From: Calonectria ilicicola
Taxonomy: Eukaryota; Ascomycota; Sordariomycetes; Hypocreales; Nectriaceae
Direction: 5' to 3'
Length of the DNA stretch: 64,000 nt
NCBI GenBank assembly: GCA_020809705.1
Contig: CP085829.1
Coordinates: forward strand, 3,968,001-4,032,000
Part shown: positions 47,697 to 59,257 of the stretch, in pieces
How positions within the stretch are numbered: the first letter of the stretch is position 1
Layout: each line of letters begins with the position of its first letter
Notes under the pieces: generated by a model
The model's input: only the letters and a program-made list of their open reading frames with translations
The model's database searches: none
What the model was told of the DNA's origin: nothing
Translations under genes and position numbers: made by a program

Positions 47697-48805
47697 AATC
47701 TCTGTAGAATGACTGGCCCCACCTTCACTTTCACCTTGGCTTTGTGGTTTTGTTTTTGTGATGACGGACGGGGGAGAGGAAAAAGAAAACGGAAAGGAAA
47801 ACGGACAGGGAAAATAGAAAACGGGGAAAACGGAAAAAGGAAAACGGATCATTTCAGGTTAGTACAGAAACAGATTGGCACTCAAATAGTTTCTTTTGTC
47901 TTCATTTTCAGTTAGGACGACACAGATTGGCACCGAAATAGTCTCCTTGGTTTAATTTCCGGTTAGGACTGACACAGATTGGCACACGAACGGTCTCTTT
48001 GTTTTCATTTTCAGTTAGGGCAGACACAGATTGGCACCCAAATAGTCTCCTTGTTTTCATTTCAAGTTAGTACAGATACAGATTGGCACCCAAATGGTTT
48101 CTTTTTGATCCATAAATTTGTGCACCTTGACGCAATTGTCCAACCAGCGTGCGTGCTCCTACACACTCTGCCATCTGGCACAAGATCTTGGCTACTAAGC
48201 GGTGGTGACTTCAAATGCCACCAGCATTCCCAACTGCGCACTAGGCTATTTTTGTATTGTCCATATCACAGGATCGGCATCGGCTGCTAGTTTCACCGAG
48301 GATCTTTTTTGGAACTGTTGTTGCCACAAAGTTGGCCTGAGACTGCGTGATCGTCACACCCGAAACCAATGCAACAGGGGTTGTGTTTGAGCCACCAACC
48401 GCCGTGATAAGATCTTCCCTTGGAAGATTTACCCACTTTACGGAAACAGAAAATCTAATTGTATAGTTTAACGAGTTCAAAGATTTTCTATCTAGAGCTA
48501 GACTCAAGGCGTTTTTGGAGAGAACGCTCTCCGTGACCCCCCGACTCCACACAGACACCCCAAGCTGGCCAAACCTGCGCACCATAACAAGTTCAGATAC
48601 GTCTCCTAACAGATCTCAAAAAAATTATTACATAACTATCAAAACATCCACTCTCTTATATTGATTTGCTCAAGGTAGGGTGTCCGGTGTTTAGGTCCCC
48701 CAAAGACGCTTGAATCCATCACATTGCCCCTGCTACACCTACCGGTACATGAAGCCTCCGGGGCCATCATAACCGGCAACTGTCGCAACGTCTATGACGC
48801 ATCAC
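47697..48805. other. Intergenic region with 52-bp minisatellite
   Basis: A purine-rich GGAAAA tract (47770-47850) is followed by five 52-bp repeat copies. No gene is supported between 48115 and 48805. Confidence 0.5.
47849..48112. repeat. 52-bp minisatellite, five copies
   Basis: The core ACAGATTGGCAC appears at 47870, 47922, 47974, 48026 and 48078, exactly 52 bases apart. Each copy also has TTTTCAGTTAGG and AATAGTCTCTTTG-like parts with point changes. It lies directly behind the frameshifted F-box-like gene. Confidence 0.9.
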
Positions 48806-50083
48806 TTACAACCGTCCGCGCACTCGGCCACGTCCAAAGCGATCTAGTAGAGTGTTAGCAACTGGTGCACGTGACGAATCGGAAAACTTACTGCCACCGC
48901 CGCCAAATCTTCCGCCGCCATTGTTTCCATTGTTGGCATTGTTGTTGTTACCGGTGTTGGCGTTGTTGTTGTTACCGGTGTTGGCGTTGTTGTTATTTCC
49001 GTTGTTGGCGTTGTTGTTATTTCCGTTGTTGGCATTGTTGTTGTTGCCGTTATTGTTGTTGTTGCCATTGTTATTCCCGCCAACCGTGATTCTGATGCAG
49101 TCATCCTGAGCACCTCGCTGGGCCACAGGCATCAGCACAGGCTGATGATTCGATGCGGATGACATGGAACAAATGCGGTAATTTCCGGCTGGTAGACCTC
49201 CATCCACAGTGGCAGTCAAAAGACCATTTCCGTTACCCGCGTCATTAATTCCCTTGAAAAAGGCAAACTGTGTAGGGTCAAGGGGATTTGTTGGGTTTTG
49301 GGAATTTCCAAGGTCTTGGACCGTGACGTGAACGTGACCAATGATCTGACCATTGCCATTCAAATCCTGGGGAGCCGAGTAGTAGGTGGTTTGTGCGTTG
49401 GTAAAGGAACCAGCTTGTAAGCCTTGTGTTTGGACTTGAATGTTGAAGTTTTGATTCGCGGTTACATCCTCACCATTTTGAGGACTGACAAAAACCGTGG
49501 AGACCATGTTGTTGGTGCTTGGAATTTTTCCCATGGCTATTATAGTTAGTATATATATGGCTATGGCACAAAATGTCTGAACCACATACGAATTCCATTG
49601 CAAGAGCCACCTTGGTTTTGTTCGCCGTTCGTGAGGGTCTGGCCGCTACAGAAGTTGATGAAATTGGAATCGTCCCTGTAAACTGATTAGTGCCATCGTC
49701 ACTTTGTGTATAAAGCGGCATACTTACGTTGCCGAGGCTGATTGGCCATCCGTTGGCTGTTGGTTACCGTCTTGTTGTGAACCAGTCTGGATGCTATTGG
49801 CATCGAGGGTCGCTGTGGCTCCGTTGTTATTGTTATTGTTGCCGTTGTTACCGTTGTTGCCATTGTTGCCGTTATTGCCGTTGTTACCATTGTTGCCGTT
49901 ATTGCCATTGTTGCCATTGTTGCCATTGTTTCCGCCATTATTGAACCTGTTCCCGCCGCCGAATCCTCCTCCAAATTGTCTCTTTCGGAGTGCACGGGCA
50001 AAGGGACCTTCTTTAGCGGAGATGGCGGCGTCTGACAGGGCGGCCAGGCCCAGAAGAGCGACGAGCAGGCTTTGGATCTGCAT
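48806..50083 (-). CDS. Secreted Asn/Gly-repeat protein
   Basis: Four exons (50083-49728, 49675-49590, 49536-48892, 48843-48806) give about 374 residues, phases consistent. The protein starts MQIQSLLVALLGLAALSDA, a signal peptide, then a short propeptide with a Kex2-type site (ALRKRQF). A block of GNN repeats (residues about 45-80) precedes a conserved domain: DDSNFINFCSGQTLTNG, QNQGGSCNGIPMGKIPSTNN, then FVSPQNGEDV, a likely beta-rich extracellular region with few Cys, ending DDCIRITV. A second Asn/Gly repeat block (about residues 290-350) and a basic RGR tail follow. From general memory such proteins are conserved in ascomycetes, without known function. The last intron (48 bp, a multiple of three) lacks stops, so retention gives a longer tail. 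Confidence 0.85.
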
Positions 50084-52396
50084 GGTTTCCTTCTCTAGCA
50101 ACGCGAGATTGCGCGGTAAGAAGGGTGAAGAGAAACGGAGGAGGAGGAGGAAGAATAATATTTATGAAATAGGTTGAATTGGTGGTTCCAGACCAGTAAG
50201 TAAGAGGGAAAAGGAATGTTTACAGACACAGGGTCAACTTGAGTCTAAACGAAAGGAACGAATGTAGATAGGACACACAGCGCCAGCGTTGAGGGGGACG
50301 AGAGAGAAACCATGAGAAGGTGGCAGGTTGCTTGGGAGGTTTTAAAACATGAGAAAGGAAGAAGGCGGGTCTAAAGTTGCCGAGATATTGAATTATAAAC
50401 CACCTAGCGCCGTCTCGGAGGGTGCACATCAGACAGAAACCCCCATTCTGAGCGGCATTGGGAATCATTGCTGTGCGGCCGTTTCTGCGAGGTTTCTTGG
50501 CGAGTGACCATCAGAGTGGATTCTAGCTGCTCCTGGGCGACCAAGAGCGATCAAACCCGAGGAGCTACAAGCTGGCCAAGCATCGTGGGTCGGAGGAGGC
50601 TAGGGCCGTCTGAAGAGGTGACATGCGAGACAGCACCGACACTCCAAGGTTGGCAAGAGGGGCCAGGGAGGGTCGTCGGGTCTGATTGACCCATGGTTGA
50701 GGTCATGATGGAGGGTGGGAGGTGTTAGTGAGGCGGGTACCTGGGCCAGCAGATGCACTAACAGTCAGCTGGGACAAGATAGTGTCTCTGCCCAAGAAAA
50801 AACATGTCTTGGCTACGGACATCAAACAGGGCTCTAATGTACACGGGATGCTGCCTCAGACGTCGCAGCAGCCTCCTCGGGCCTACTGCGACCCGGTGTG
50901 CGGCAGCCAATGGCGCCGAGCACCAAGATAGCTCGCAGGCAGGATGCCAGGCATATGGCGTTTCGGCTCCGAGACGACAGCAGTAAGCGCCGTGTCTGAG
51001 CAATGTGCGATGCGACCGGGGGGCCCATGTCAACCTTGTTGCTGCTGCTGGGCCACGGCCGGCAGCATCCGAGAAAAAAGTGCCAATTTCAAGTCTGGGG
51101 GGCACTTTAGCAATTGAGAGGCTGAGCTTGCGCCGCGATTTTGAGTGGTGGAGATGCATATTTTTGGCGTGCATGACTTCTAGCTACGTATTTTTCTCCT
51201 TCTCTTTCTGGGGCAGTTCACGTGATGTTGTTGCTGAATTGATGCGAGAGGTAAGCAGCAGCAGCAGCATCATGGCAGCAGGTGTTTGCTATTTAGCGGC
51301 TAACTAGCTAGAGCAGCCCTCTCTGAGCTATCATGACGCGCAGCCTTTAACTCGATTAAAGTGAGGAGCGCAGCGTGTACTCGCATGGATCAACCCAGAC
51401 AAGGCACTGTCAAGTTGTCAAATGTTATGAGGCTATCTTGACGTCTCCCAGCATTGTATTAGAAATCCAAGCGCCTTGGCCATCTGAAATGGCTTTCTGA
51501 AACCCTTTCTCCATTCTCTCCAGTTCATCCGCCCTCACCTGAGCCGAACACCCGCTCAAACAACGGTCCCCTCTGCAACACCAAACCAACCCCATCAATT
51601 TCAATTAAGCCCGTCGTCCATTCACAACTTCTCAGATACATAACTGCATTCAAAACTTGGTAAGCGAAGCGTAACACCATGGCAGCCGCATATCCGAAAA
51701 TCCCTTTGTCGACGACCGTTGTTCGGAACTCGGCTGCGAGCCAGGGATGTTGCCCCTCCACCATCATCTGCGACCAGAGTGACACAGTCCCGTTTTGTGA
51801 AACGGGCCCGATCCCGAGCCACACTTGTCCGTTTAGCATGGCTGGCGGTGTCGAAATCTGTAAAGAGCAAGGAAATCTCGACCCTTCTATCGATCCTTGA
51901 TCCTGAATTACTCACAACTCGGAACTACGGCACCTCAGCTCTGAACTTAACCACTATCACAGTGTTTGAGGTCAAGGTCGAAGACTATCAAAGGAACGCT
52001 GCCCTTTGTTGCTAAAAGTGAGAGAAGAAAGCATGTGAGTTTGAAGAGATTAAGTGCATCGTGCTCTTGCAAAATATTAGCTGGTCGCAGGTATGATTCA
52101 CTGCCCTCAGTCAAGGTGTTTTTTAGCCTCGCGATGCATTTCCTTAGAAAGTTGAGGGTTCGTGACCAATTCCTTAGCCTAAGTCCTTAGGATAAGGCCT
52201 TAGATTTAGCAATAGTCTTAGGAAAAATGACCGAGCCTGCCCGTCTGGTCCTTCAATAACAAGACTTCATATTGCACAGCTTGCTGGAGCTAATGTTCCT
52301 TCTTGCATCATATTCGCTGCTCTGCCACCGACCTCGTGACCGAAAAAACCACCGACCCTTTCTGCCTTTTATAGCTTCGGCTTTTTGACTCTCACG
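50084..52396. other. Gene-poor intergenic region
   Basis: I find no supported gene in about 2.3 kb. The open frames lack motifs and good context. It separates two divergent genes and presumably holds both promoters. Confidence 0.5.
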
Positions 52397-53572
52397 ATGA
52401 AGTCGCCTGCAGCAGCCCGCGCCGAGACGTCTCCCCCTCCCCAGAGCCCGGAAAATGAGGAAGTCTGCCCGGATGTCCAGTCAAAAATGGACCGAGCCCT
52501 CGAATTCATCATTCCTGAGGCCAACGAAAGGCCGGAAATCCGTGATCGCGCCGTCGAAATGATCAAAGATGCGAATATGTACAACTGTTCCACCTCATGG
52601 TCCGAGACTAAGTTCTACAACACCTACCGTAAGTGGTCAAAAACAAACAACAACGACTTTATCAAATTGGAGGAGTTTATTGCTTGCGATGCAGCTCACA
52701 AGAGCCTTAGCATGAGGAGCGACTGCGACGGCTTTGCGAACATCATCAAGAAACGAAAGATGTACGAGTGGGCAACCGCACGACTCCAGCCGGCGGCACT
52801 CAAAGTCGATCAACAGGCCAACTCCAAAAAGCCTCTCATCAAGCTGGAGAAGTTAGACAAACATCGAGCACACAAACCCTCAGCTGTTGCACGGGCTTCC
52901 CTCGCTTCTACGGAGAAGATCTTGCCCTCGATCGAACGAGCTTCCCCGCAGGCACCAGCCCCAGCCCCAGCTCGCCCTCTGACTTTTGAAACTCAAGAAA
53001 TATCTCCATTTCATTCCCCGCCGTCAGCAAAGAGAGGTTTGACCGTCACAATGAAGTCCCACGAGGCCGGTCCGGCACCCAAGGTCCCCAAGGTCACCCG
53101 AGACGCTCCCCAGCCGCTGCCCTCCACTTGCGATGCAGCAACACAGACCGAAAGCAAAGGGACCAACAACAAGACGCTCGACCTTTTCAATGACCTCGTT
53201 GATCCTTTCAAGAGCGCCTTTTCCGATGTCGTGGCCCAGCAGACGAAAACCCTGACCGAGATACTCCCCGCCGCGGTCAAGACAGCCGTCCAAGAGTCGC
53301 TCGCCAGCGAAGCGGTCCATCAGCAACCACACGCTACTCTTCTGCGGTCGCAGGTTCCTCGACCGGCGGCACCAGAGGCGGCCTACCTGGACCCCGTCGC
53401 ACTGCAGTCCCAGATTTACGGCACTGTCAACTATCCGCACGGAGACGCCCGGTCGGTTGTTGGCAGGGGCGGCGCCCGTGGTCTGGCTCCGTATATGGCG
53501 GCCGAAGATGAGCGTCTGTTTAACCTGGGCGCATACAGCCTTGCGCGCTGGCTCGACCCGCGCCGGCACTAA
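52397..53572 (+). CDS. Hypothetical protein (orphan-type, 391 residues)
   Basis: One open exon from ATG 52397. I recognise no family. Residues about 25-130 look folded and helical with several Cys (KMDRALEFIIPEANERPEI). The middle is Pro/Ala/Ser-rich (QAPAPAPARPLTF) and probably disordered, followed by a helical segment (LFNDLVDPFKSAFSDVVAQQ) and a C-terminal part (residues about 345-391). No signal peptide or membrane segment. The structure could suit a DNA/RNA-associated or retroelement-like protein, but there is no evidence for either. It stands alone in a gene-poor stretch. Confidence 0.6.
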   Translation: MKSPAAARAETSPPPQSPENEEVCPDVQSKMDRALEFIIPEANERPEIRDRAVEMIKDANMYNCSTSWSETKFYNTYRKWSKTNNNDFIKLEEFIACDAAHKSLSMRSDCDGFANIIKKRKMYEWATARLQPAALKVDQQANSKKPLIKLEKLDKHRAHKPSAVARASLASTEKILPSIERASPQAPAPAPARPLTFETQEISPFHSPPSAKRGLTVTMKSHEAGPAPKVPKVTRDAPQPLPSTCDAATQTESKGTNNKTLDLFNDLVDPFKSAFSDVVAQQTKTLTEILPAAVKTAVQESLASEAVHQQPHATLLRSQVPRPAAPEAAYLDPVALQSQIYGTVNYPHGDARSVVGRGGARGLAPYMAAEDERLFNLGAYSLARWLDPRRH

Positions 53573-55669
53573 ATGTTACGACTGAGAGAGAGGAGTTTTA
53601 AGAGGGTTCGTATGAAATTATTTAGTTTTAGCATTAGCATACCCCTAAAGAAGCATCCGAGAGCGGATTGCAGTGGCTCACGCCAACTAAGCAAGGAATA
53701 TTAACACGTTCATCCTTCCATCTCCCGATTTTCCGTGACTGTCATGTTGAATTGCAGAATACCTTTTCGAAACACCTCGCAGGAGATTTCGTCCATGTGA
53801 TTCATTCGATTTGTCCCTCAATAGCCTTTGCATTGATTAGCAAAGAGATTATCCCACTCCCTAGAGACCGGCGTGCTAGCCGCTGTGCTTCACGGTGGGA
53901 ATCTAAGTGGCGTTGGCCAGACTGGGTCCGCCCCAGAACATGGACAACGACGGTTCATCAGTTAGAGGAGGGACGGGATACTAATGCAGGATGTATGCTT
54001 AATTAAACTCCTTCCGCGTTTACAAAATTTAAATTAAAAAGACTGGGTAAGTGCAAATTGGGGAAATCAAGCCGGATTGCTCAAGCTAAGGTTTTTACTT
54101 CCACTTGTTGATCTATCATAAATATGATTCGAGGTTTTCATATTCCACGCCCCATGACTAACACTGGCCCATCCTCCTTAGCCCTGACTATGTCCAAGTA
54201 GGAACGGAGGATCGCGGCCCGTAGATTTAGCTTGCCCATCATATCTTGCATATGAGTGGGCTGTAAATGGCGGCCAACAAATAATCACTGCCAATTTGCG
54301 ACTTGTTCAATGGCCTTGAACAGTCGCTTGCCATGCCATTTATACTTGGCCATTTAGTTACTCGATGTTCTTGTGAGTCCTTTTCTATTAGCATCTAGGA
54401 AAAATACCAGGGTTGAGAACGTGAAGAATTCCCAAGTCCTCAACATGCTGCTTCTCACGACGAACAATGGGCTTGGCATCGAGATCAGTATTATGACATG
54501 CATAAAGTAAAACTGTGCATAACGTAACACCTCGATCCCCGATGTTCAGGACCGAAAATTCTTTCGTATTGGGTCTGACGTCATTCCCTTTCAATTTCCC
54601 GATCTCAAGTTATAAATAACAACGGCAAGCAGACAAACACCATGAAGCCCGTCGCCATTAAAGCCTGGGTTTAAGTTTGACTAGATGTCTTCACATAACA
54701 TGAATCACATCAAGGTCTTTTACTGACAAACTTGACATTGTATGCAGCCTAGTCAGAAAACAGCTATTCAACGTCATGGCATGACCAGCGTCGGCGCTGC
54801 TACGAGTGGCATGTCTACTTTTCAAGAGCAGCTGAACAGGACACCAAACCAGGTGATCAAAAGCGAATTTGGGCTAGAAGAACCTGAAACAACGTCCACG
54901 CCCCCGCAGATCACACTGCATGTCGAGCAAGAAATAATGCTCAAAAGGCTCCTGGTGGGCACGCGTCGGAGAGGTCCGATGGAGACCATCAGCCATGTGG
55001 ATAAACAAGCCAAGACCAGAGGCAGGAAGCGGGACAAGTGAGACATGGGGCGGGACAAAAGAACACTGACGGATTCGGTTTGGTTTATATCTGAGGTTAT
55101 TTTGGCTGTAGCTTTCTGCTGCATGTAATAAAGGTAATGGTGTTGGTCTGACATGCTCGATTTGCTCGCTCACTCCCTAGATCCAGGGATCGATCGATCG
55201 GGGGATCCTGTAAACTGCGCGGCTCAGTGACGTTGTAGGTCCCTATAGTGACCCTCCCTCCCCCGTCGCTTAGGCGGCCTTCAGGCGTCATCTGTGGTGA
55301 CCCCGCCAGCTTGATCCTTGTGTCGGCGGCTTCCGACGCTGTGGGCAGTGGGGCTGACAGCAAGGCACCAGCAAATGACAGGCGAAGCGCACACTGCCAT
55401 CACCAAAGGAGAAGGAGGGCGGTTAAAAAAAAAAAAAAAAAGAAAAAAAAAAAGTTGGACGCCCGTGCTTCCGCGTCCGCGGGTCAGCATCATATGAAGT
55501 GTGAGTTTTTTCCCAGCTGCCATTCTTCTCCTCCTCCTCCTCCTCTCTCTTGGGCTTCACCATAACCTGGTTGTGTGCTTCCCCGTCGCCTGACTCCATC
55601 TTGAACCGAACTGCTTCTTTGTTTTTTGCGACGTTGTAATACCCTTCCCCCAACTCCAATACCGCCAAC
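53573..55669. other. Gene-poor region with one doubtful small ORF
   Basis: An A-rich tract lies at about 55425-55453 and a TCC run follows near 55525. The only ORF worth a note is at 54742-55041. Otherwise nothing is supported. Confidence 0.45.
54742..55041 (+). CDS. Doubtful small ORF, 99 residues
   Basis: The frame codes MQPSQKTAIQRHGMTSVGAA and ends in a basic segment (KQAKTRGRKRDK). It has a Lys/Arg-rich end but no recognisable domain. It might be an exon of a decayed gene. No function can be given. Confidence 0.25.
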   Translation: MQPSQKTAIQRHGMTSVGAATSGMSTFQEQLNRTPNQVIKSEFGLEEPETTSTPPQITLHVEQEIMLKRLLVGTRRRGPMETISHVDKQAKTRGRKRDK

Positions 55670-56618
55670 ATGGTTCAGAAGCTCTACGTCACCTACAACG
55701 ATGTAAGTTGCTTTTGACCCCTCCTACCCCGCCACCCCGCCGCCGCCATGAACGACTGTGATGAATGGCCATCACGAAATGCGCCACCCACAAGATAAAG
55801 GTGGACAAGATGCAGTGGCTCTGGGTGCACTTTGATGACCTAGATGCGCAACATGGGATGCACATTCCAAGTCACATTACACCACCAAGCAAAAAAAAAA
55901 CAGAGCGAGCTGGCGCCTTGAGCCCATCATGCACGCTGTTTTTTTCTCTTCATCCTCTAACAGATGGTTGCCTAGGTGCACAAGCTGTGCAAGGAGTCCG
56001 CCGAGAAGATTCTCGCCGAGTTCCAGCCTCAGCTCATGATTGCCATCGGTGGCGGCGGCTATGTTCCTGCTCGAATTCTGCGATCCTTCCTCAAGCAGCC
56101 TGGCTCCCCCAACATCCCTATCCAGGCCATTGGTCTCTCCCTCTACGAGTCACTAGGCAACGATGAGGTTGAGGAGCCCGGCACCAAGGTCACCCGCACC
56201 CAGTGGCTCGACCTGACCGCTCTGGGCGCCTTTGAGAACCTCGTTGGCAAGCGCATCCTCATTGTTGATGAGGTCGACGACACCCGCACCACCCTCGAGT
56301 ACGCCGTCAAGGAGCTCGAGAAGGATGTCGAGGCCGCCCGCCAGCGCATGGGTCCCGATGCCCCTAAGACCGAATTCAGCATCTTCGTGCTCCACGTGCG
56401 TCCCACCAAACACCCCTGTGGAATACTTTTGTATGAGTGTGTGTGCTTGTGCTGACATGACACAGAACAAGGACAAGCCCAAGAAGGGTGTCCTGCCCAA
56501 CGACATGATCGCCACCCGCTACCAGGCCGCTCGCACCGTTGGTGATGAATGGATCTGCTACCCTTGGGAGGCCATTGACATTGACGAGCACGACAAGTTT
56601 GCTAGCGAGCAGAACTAA
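55670..56618 (+). CDS. Xanthine/hypoxanthine phosphoribosyltransferase
   Basis: Three exons (55670-55702, 55976-56395, 56466-56618) give about 201 residues; introns of 273 and 70 bp keep phase. The first exon is just 11 codons (MVQKLYVTYND). The body has the phosphoribosyltransferase fold: LMIAIGGGGYVPARIL (PPi loop region), SLYESLGNDEVEE (flexible loop), and the PRPP-binding motif VDEVDDTRTTL at residues 108-118, in which two acidic residues precede DTRTT. The C-terminus has DEWICYPWEAID, typical of the Hpt1/Xpt1 group. The enzyme moves the ribose-phosphate of PRPP to a purine base (xanthine, hypoxanthine or guanine) in purine salvage in the cytosol. Which base is preferred cannot be read from sequence alone. 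Confidence 0.93.
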
Positions 56619-56801
56619 AAATAAATTTGTTTGTATGAAACTAGACACCACCAGACCGGACATACGGCTACGATGAATGAATACCTCGAGAAAATTTAAA
56701 AGAATTGTCATTTCCAATGATCGCTTCCCGCTTGCTGATGCAAATAGTGACTTTTTTGTTCGCTCCCAAACTCCGTGTGATGCCCTGTCCCCTTATCCAG
56801 A

Positions 56802-58169
56802 TCATTCCTCAGACTCGCTCGGTTGAGTCATGTATAAGCTGCTTACTGCGTCTGAATCCGGTGACAATTTGACCCCTGCTTCAACCCTCCACAGAGCCTC
56901 CAGCTTGCAGATGAAAATCCCAGGTAGCCGCCTTACCGAGACAGGAGCCTTTCTCTCAAAGAGGACTTCTGCACTGGATGCCAGATAGGAGTCCCGGAAT
57001 CGCTGCCACGTCTGCAGTAGCACCGCATTGGGGTCGTTGATAGTGCCCAGGTTTGGTGCCACCGGGGGGCGTGGCCAAGTTGGGTTCTCCATGACAGAAA
57101 CGACCATGGATGTCCCGACGCAAACCTGGTGCTGCTCGATTGGGACGCAATCACCAAAGTCGGAAATCCAGAGACGATTTCTGCCCTTGTAATGGCCCAC
57201 TCTGAACTTGACGCCTCTCACATCTAGGTCGCAGCTCCAGTGCAGGATTGCGAGTGCGCCGCCCATCATGGTCGCCCACTCGGGCACATTCTGTCGACAC
57301 TCGGCCCATATCTCATCAAAAAATACTGGGCGATCCTGGAGCTGACCCAGTGGCCGGTTGTGTTCCGCGGCGAGCTCTCCCATGTGCAATTTTAGCCTCA
57401 TTTCCGAGAATTCGGGACTCGCCAGGGCATCCTCCTGGAGGCTTGGGTCCATGTACTTTTTGATGAGCATGGCCCGCTGGTGCACATGGATGGGCGGCAT
57501 GTACTGCATCACAAAGCCCTCGACCGACGACGAAATCCCAAGGCATCTGCGGCGAACGACTTTTGCTCCAGGACGGGGAACTCCAGGGGCAGGAAGCAGA
57601 GGCAGCTGGAGACATCGGCGCACAAGATGCCACCGTTGCCCCATGTGGTTATAAACCACTATCTGTGTTTGGAGCTCATCTTCGGCCTTGTTGCCCTTGC
57701 ACAGCTTTACCATGTATGTCTGGTTGCAGGACTGGGCGCTGTAGACACAAGATCTCTTGGTGGTGGCCAGGTGCGTCAGCTTGTGCCTTGGGACGTCCTT
57801 CTCAGGGGCCTTGCTGAGACGATCTCTGAGCCATCTCCAAGCCGATGTCTGCTCGGAGCAGTCTGTTACCTTGGGCCTGATGCAATGTCCATCTCTGTCC
57901 TTTTCCAGGATATAGATGGCGCCTGGAGTTTGCATGGTTGGTGCTCGATCTATTAGGGGTAACTGGGCTGCAATGATACGGCTGGTGGTGGACAGGCCCC
58001 AGAATGAGAGAGTCGAGAATGCAAATAGTGAGATGGGAATCGAGGCACTTGTAGGGACAAGACGAGGACGATTTTGATGGACTTTCTCTAAACAATGTAT
58101 AATTTTTCGCGCCAAGTAATATTCTACATTTAAAACTGTACCAAGTGTCAACGGAGACTGGTTGGCCAT
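56802..58169 (-). CDS. DUF3669-like hypothetical protein
   Basis: A single exon of 455 residues from the first ATG. An alternative start at 57935 (MQTPGAIYILEK) would give 377 residues and may be the real one, since residues 1-78 look like leader translation. The C-terminal half has MGGALAILHWSCDLDVRGVK, RLWISDFGDCVPIE and CVGTSMVVSV, which resembles the fungal DUF3669 family (a kinase-like remnant region of unknown role). A basic patch (RPGAKVVRRRCLGI) precedes the middle. No catalytic motif can be confirmed. It overlaps nothing and lies convergent with the phosphoribosyltransferase gene. Confidence 0.65.
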   Translation of the reverse strand: MANQSPLTLGTVLNVEYYLARKIIHCLEKVHQNRPRLVPTSASIPISLFAFSTLSFWGLSTTSRIIAAQLPLIDRAPTMQTPGAIYILEKDRDGHCIRPKVTDCSEQTSAWRWLRDRLSKAPEKDVPRHKLTHLATTKRSCVYSAQSCNQTYMVKLCKGNKAEDELQTQIVVYNHMGQRWHLVRRCLQLPLLPAPGVPRPGAKVVRRRCLGISSSVEGFVMQYMPPIHVHQRAMLIKKYMDPSLQEDALASPEFSEMRLKLHMGELAAEHNRPLGQLQDRPVFFDEIWAECRQNVPEWATMMGGALAILHWSCDLDVRGVKFRVGHYKGRNRLWISDFGDCVPIEQHQVCVGTSMVVSVMENPTWPRPPVAPNLGTINDPNAVLLQTWQRFRDSYLASSAEVLFERKAPVSVRRLPGIFICKLEALWRVEAGVKLSPDSDAVSSLYMTQPSESEE

Positions 58170-58504
58170 TCGGGTTCTTCAACAAGAAAACCCTAAACAT
58201 TCATATCATCGTCAAGTCTATCAGGTCTAGCCTCTCTATCCATCAAACCATACCAAAGGGGTATATCTACTCTTTTGCTTTAAATGCTCAGCGCAACCCT
58301 GATCGCAGCCTCAAGGGGCCGGTAAGAAACGCTGAAAGTATCAGCGGGACTTGGTCCCAGACCCAGTAGCAACAGCGTTTCCATGGTCCGTATTTAGGGT
58401 ATGCAGAGCCAAACCACTGAAATTGTTTCTGGGTATCGCTCCATTAACAGTAGTAGATCCAGTTGTCGCAGCAAAACTTGCAGCAACAGCCACCACCACT
58501 GCAA

Positions 58505-59257
58505 TCATGAACTGCCCACTGAACGCTCACGCTCATGTTGCTCTTTTAGTCGCTTCTCCTGCTTCATGAATTCTCTAATCCCAACCGGCACACCTTCAAA
58601 AACGTCTTTTTCCCACAAGTTTTTGGCAATCTTTGTGTCGCCCACGCCCACCACACCTGGCTTCCAATTAGACTCTGAGCCCCCACCGTCAGAATCCATG
58701 GACCCGGATTGCTCTGCGACGGCCTTTTGCGCCAGGGTGTTTTGGAGTGTCCATTCTTCCATTTCCTCGCGGAAACGTTCCCACACGCAGTTGACGCATC
58801 CACTCATGCAGCAGTTGTCGGGCTCCTCGGGCTTGGGCGGCACCACAATGCCGGCAATGGTGGTGGATTTTGAGGTTTTAACAGCAAGGCGACTGGCTAT
58901 CTCTTCGGGGGTGAGCACGCGCGAGCCGAAAATGTTGCGCAACCTTTCTTCGGACGATTGTGTCTCGGAGCTCGACTGCGACTGGATCGTGGGTGAGGCC
59001 GTAGTGGTGGGCTTGCTCGCTTCGGGCGCTGACTGCTTCTCTGAGGGGGGCGCCTCGGGGGCGGCAGAGTTTGACACTTTCTCTAATCTTCGGTACTGCG
59101 TTGGGTTTCTGAGGATAGTTTCGTAGTAAGGACCAAGCGGCGTTCTCTGTGGCCATTCTTCCGCAAGGGTGCGAGGAGTGTGTGCATACGACCGCACGTG
59201 AATAGCCGACGGCCACACAGGTCGTAGGCGTGGGGCCAATCGCGAAGAAATCGACAT
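58505..59257 (-). CDS. Mitochondrial oxidoreductase-like (OXLD1-type) protein
   Basis: A single exon of 250 residues. The N-terminus (MSISSRLAPRLRPVWPSAIH) is basic, Ser-rich and without acids, like a mitochondrial targeting peptide. A Ser/Thr/Pro-rich linker follows. Residues about 138-168 hold the oxidoreductase-like domain: PPKPEEPDNCCMSGCVNCVW followed by ERFREEMEEW, with the Cys-Cys-X3-Cys-X2-Cys pattern of family PF09791. The role of this domain is poorly known; redox or metal binding are plausible. The C-terminus is helical and charged. No intron is needed. Confidence 0.82.
   Translation of the reverse strand: MSISSRLAPRLRPVWPSAIHVRSYAHTPRTLAEEWPQRTPLGPYYETILRNPTQYRRLEKVSNSAAPEAPPSEKQSAPEASKPTTTASPTIQSQSSSETQSSEERLRNIFGSRVLTPEEIASRLAVKTSKSTTIAGIVVPPKPEEPDNCCMSGCVNCVWERFREEMEEWTLQNTLAQKAVAEQSGSMDSDGGGSESNWKPGVVGVGDTKIAKNLWEKDVFEGVPVGIREFMKQEKRLKEQHERERSVGSS

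Noticed and set aside
47849..48112. CRISPR-like array
   Set aside because: The intervals are not unique spacers but part of a 52-bp tandem unit, and the genome is eukaryotic.
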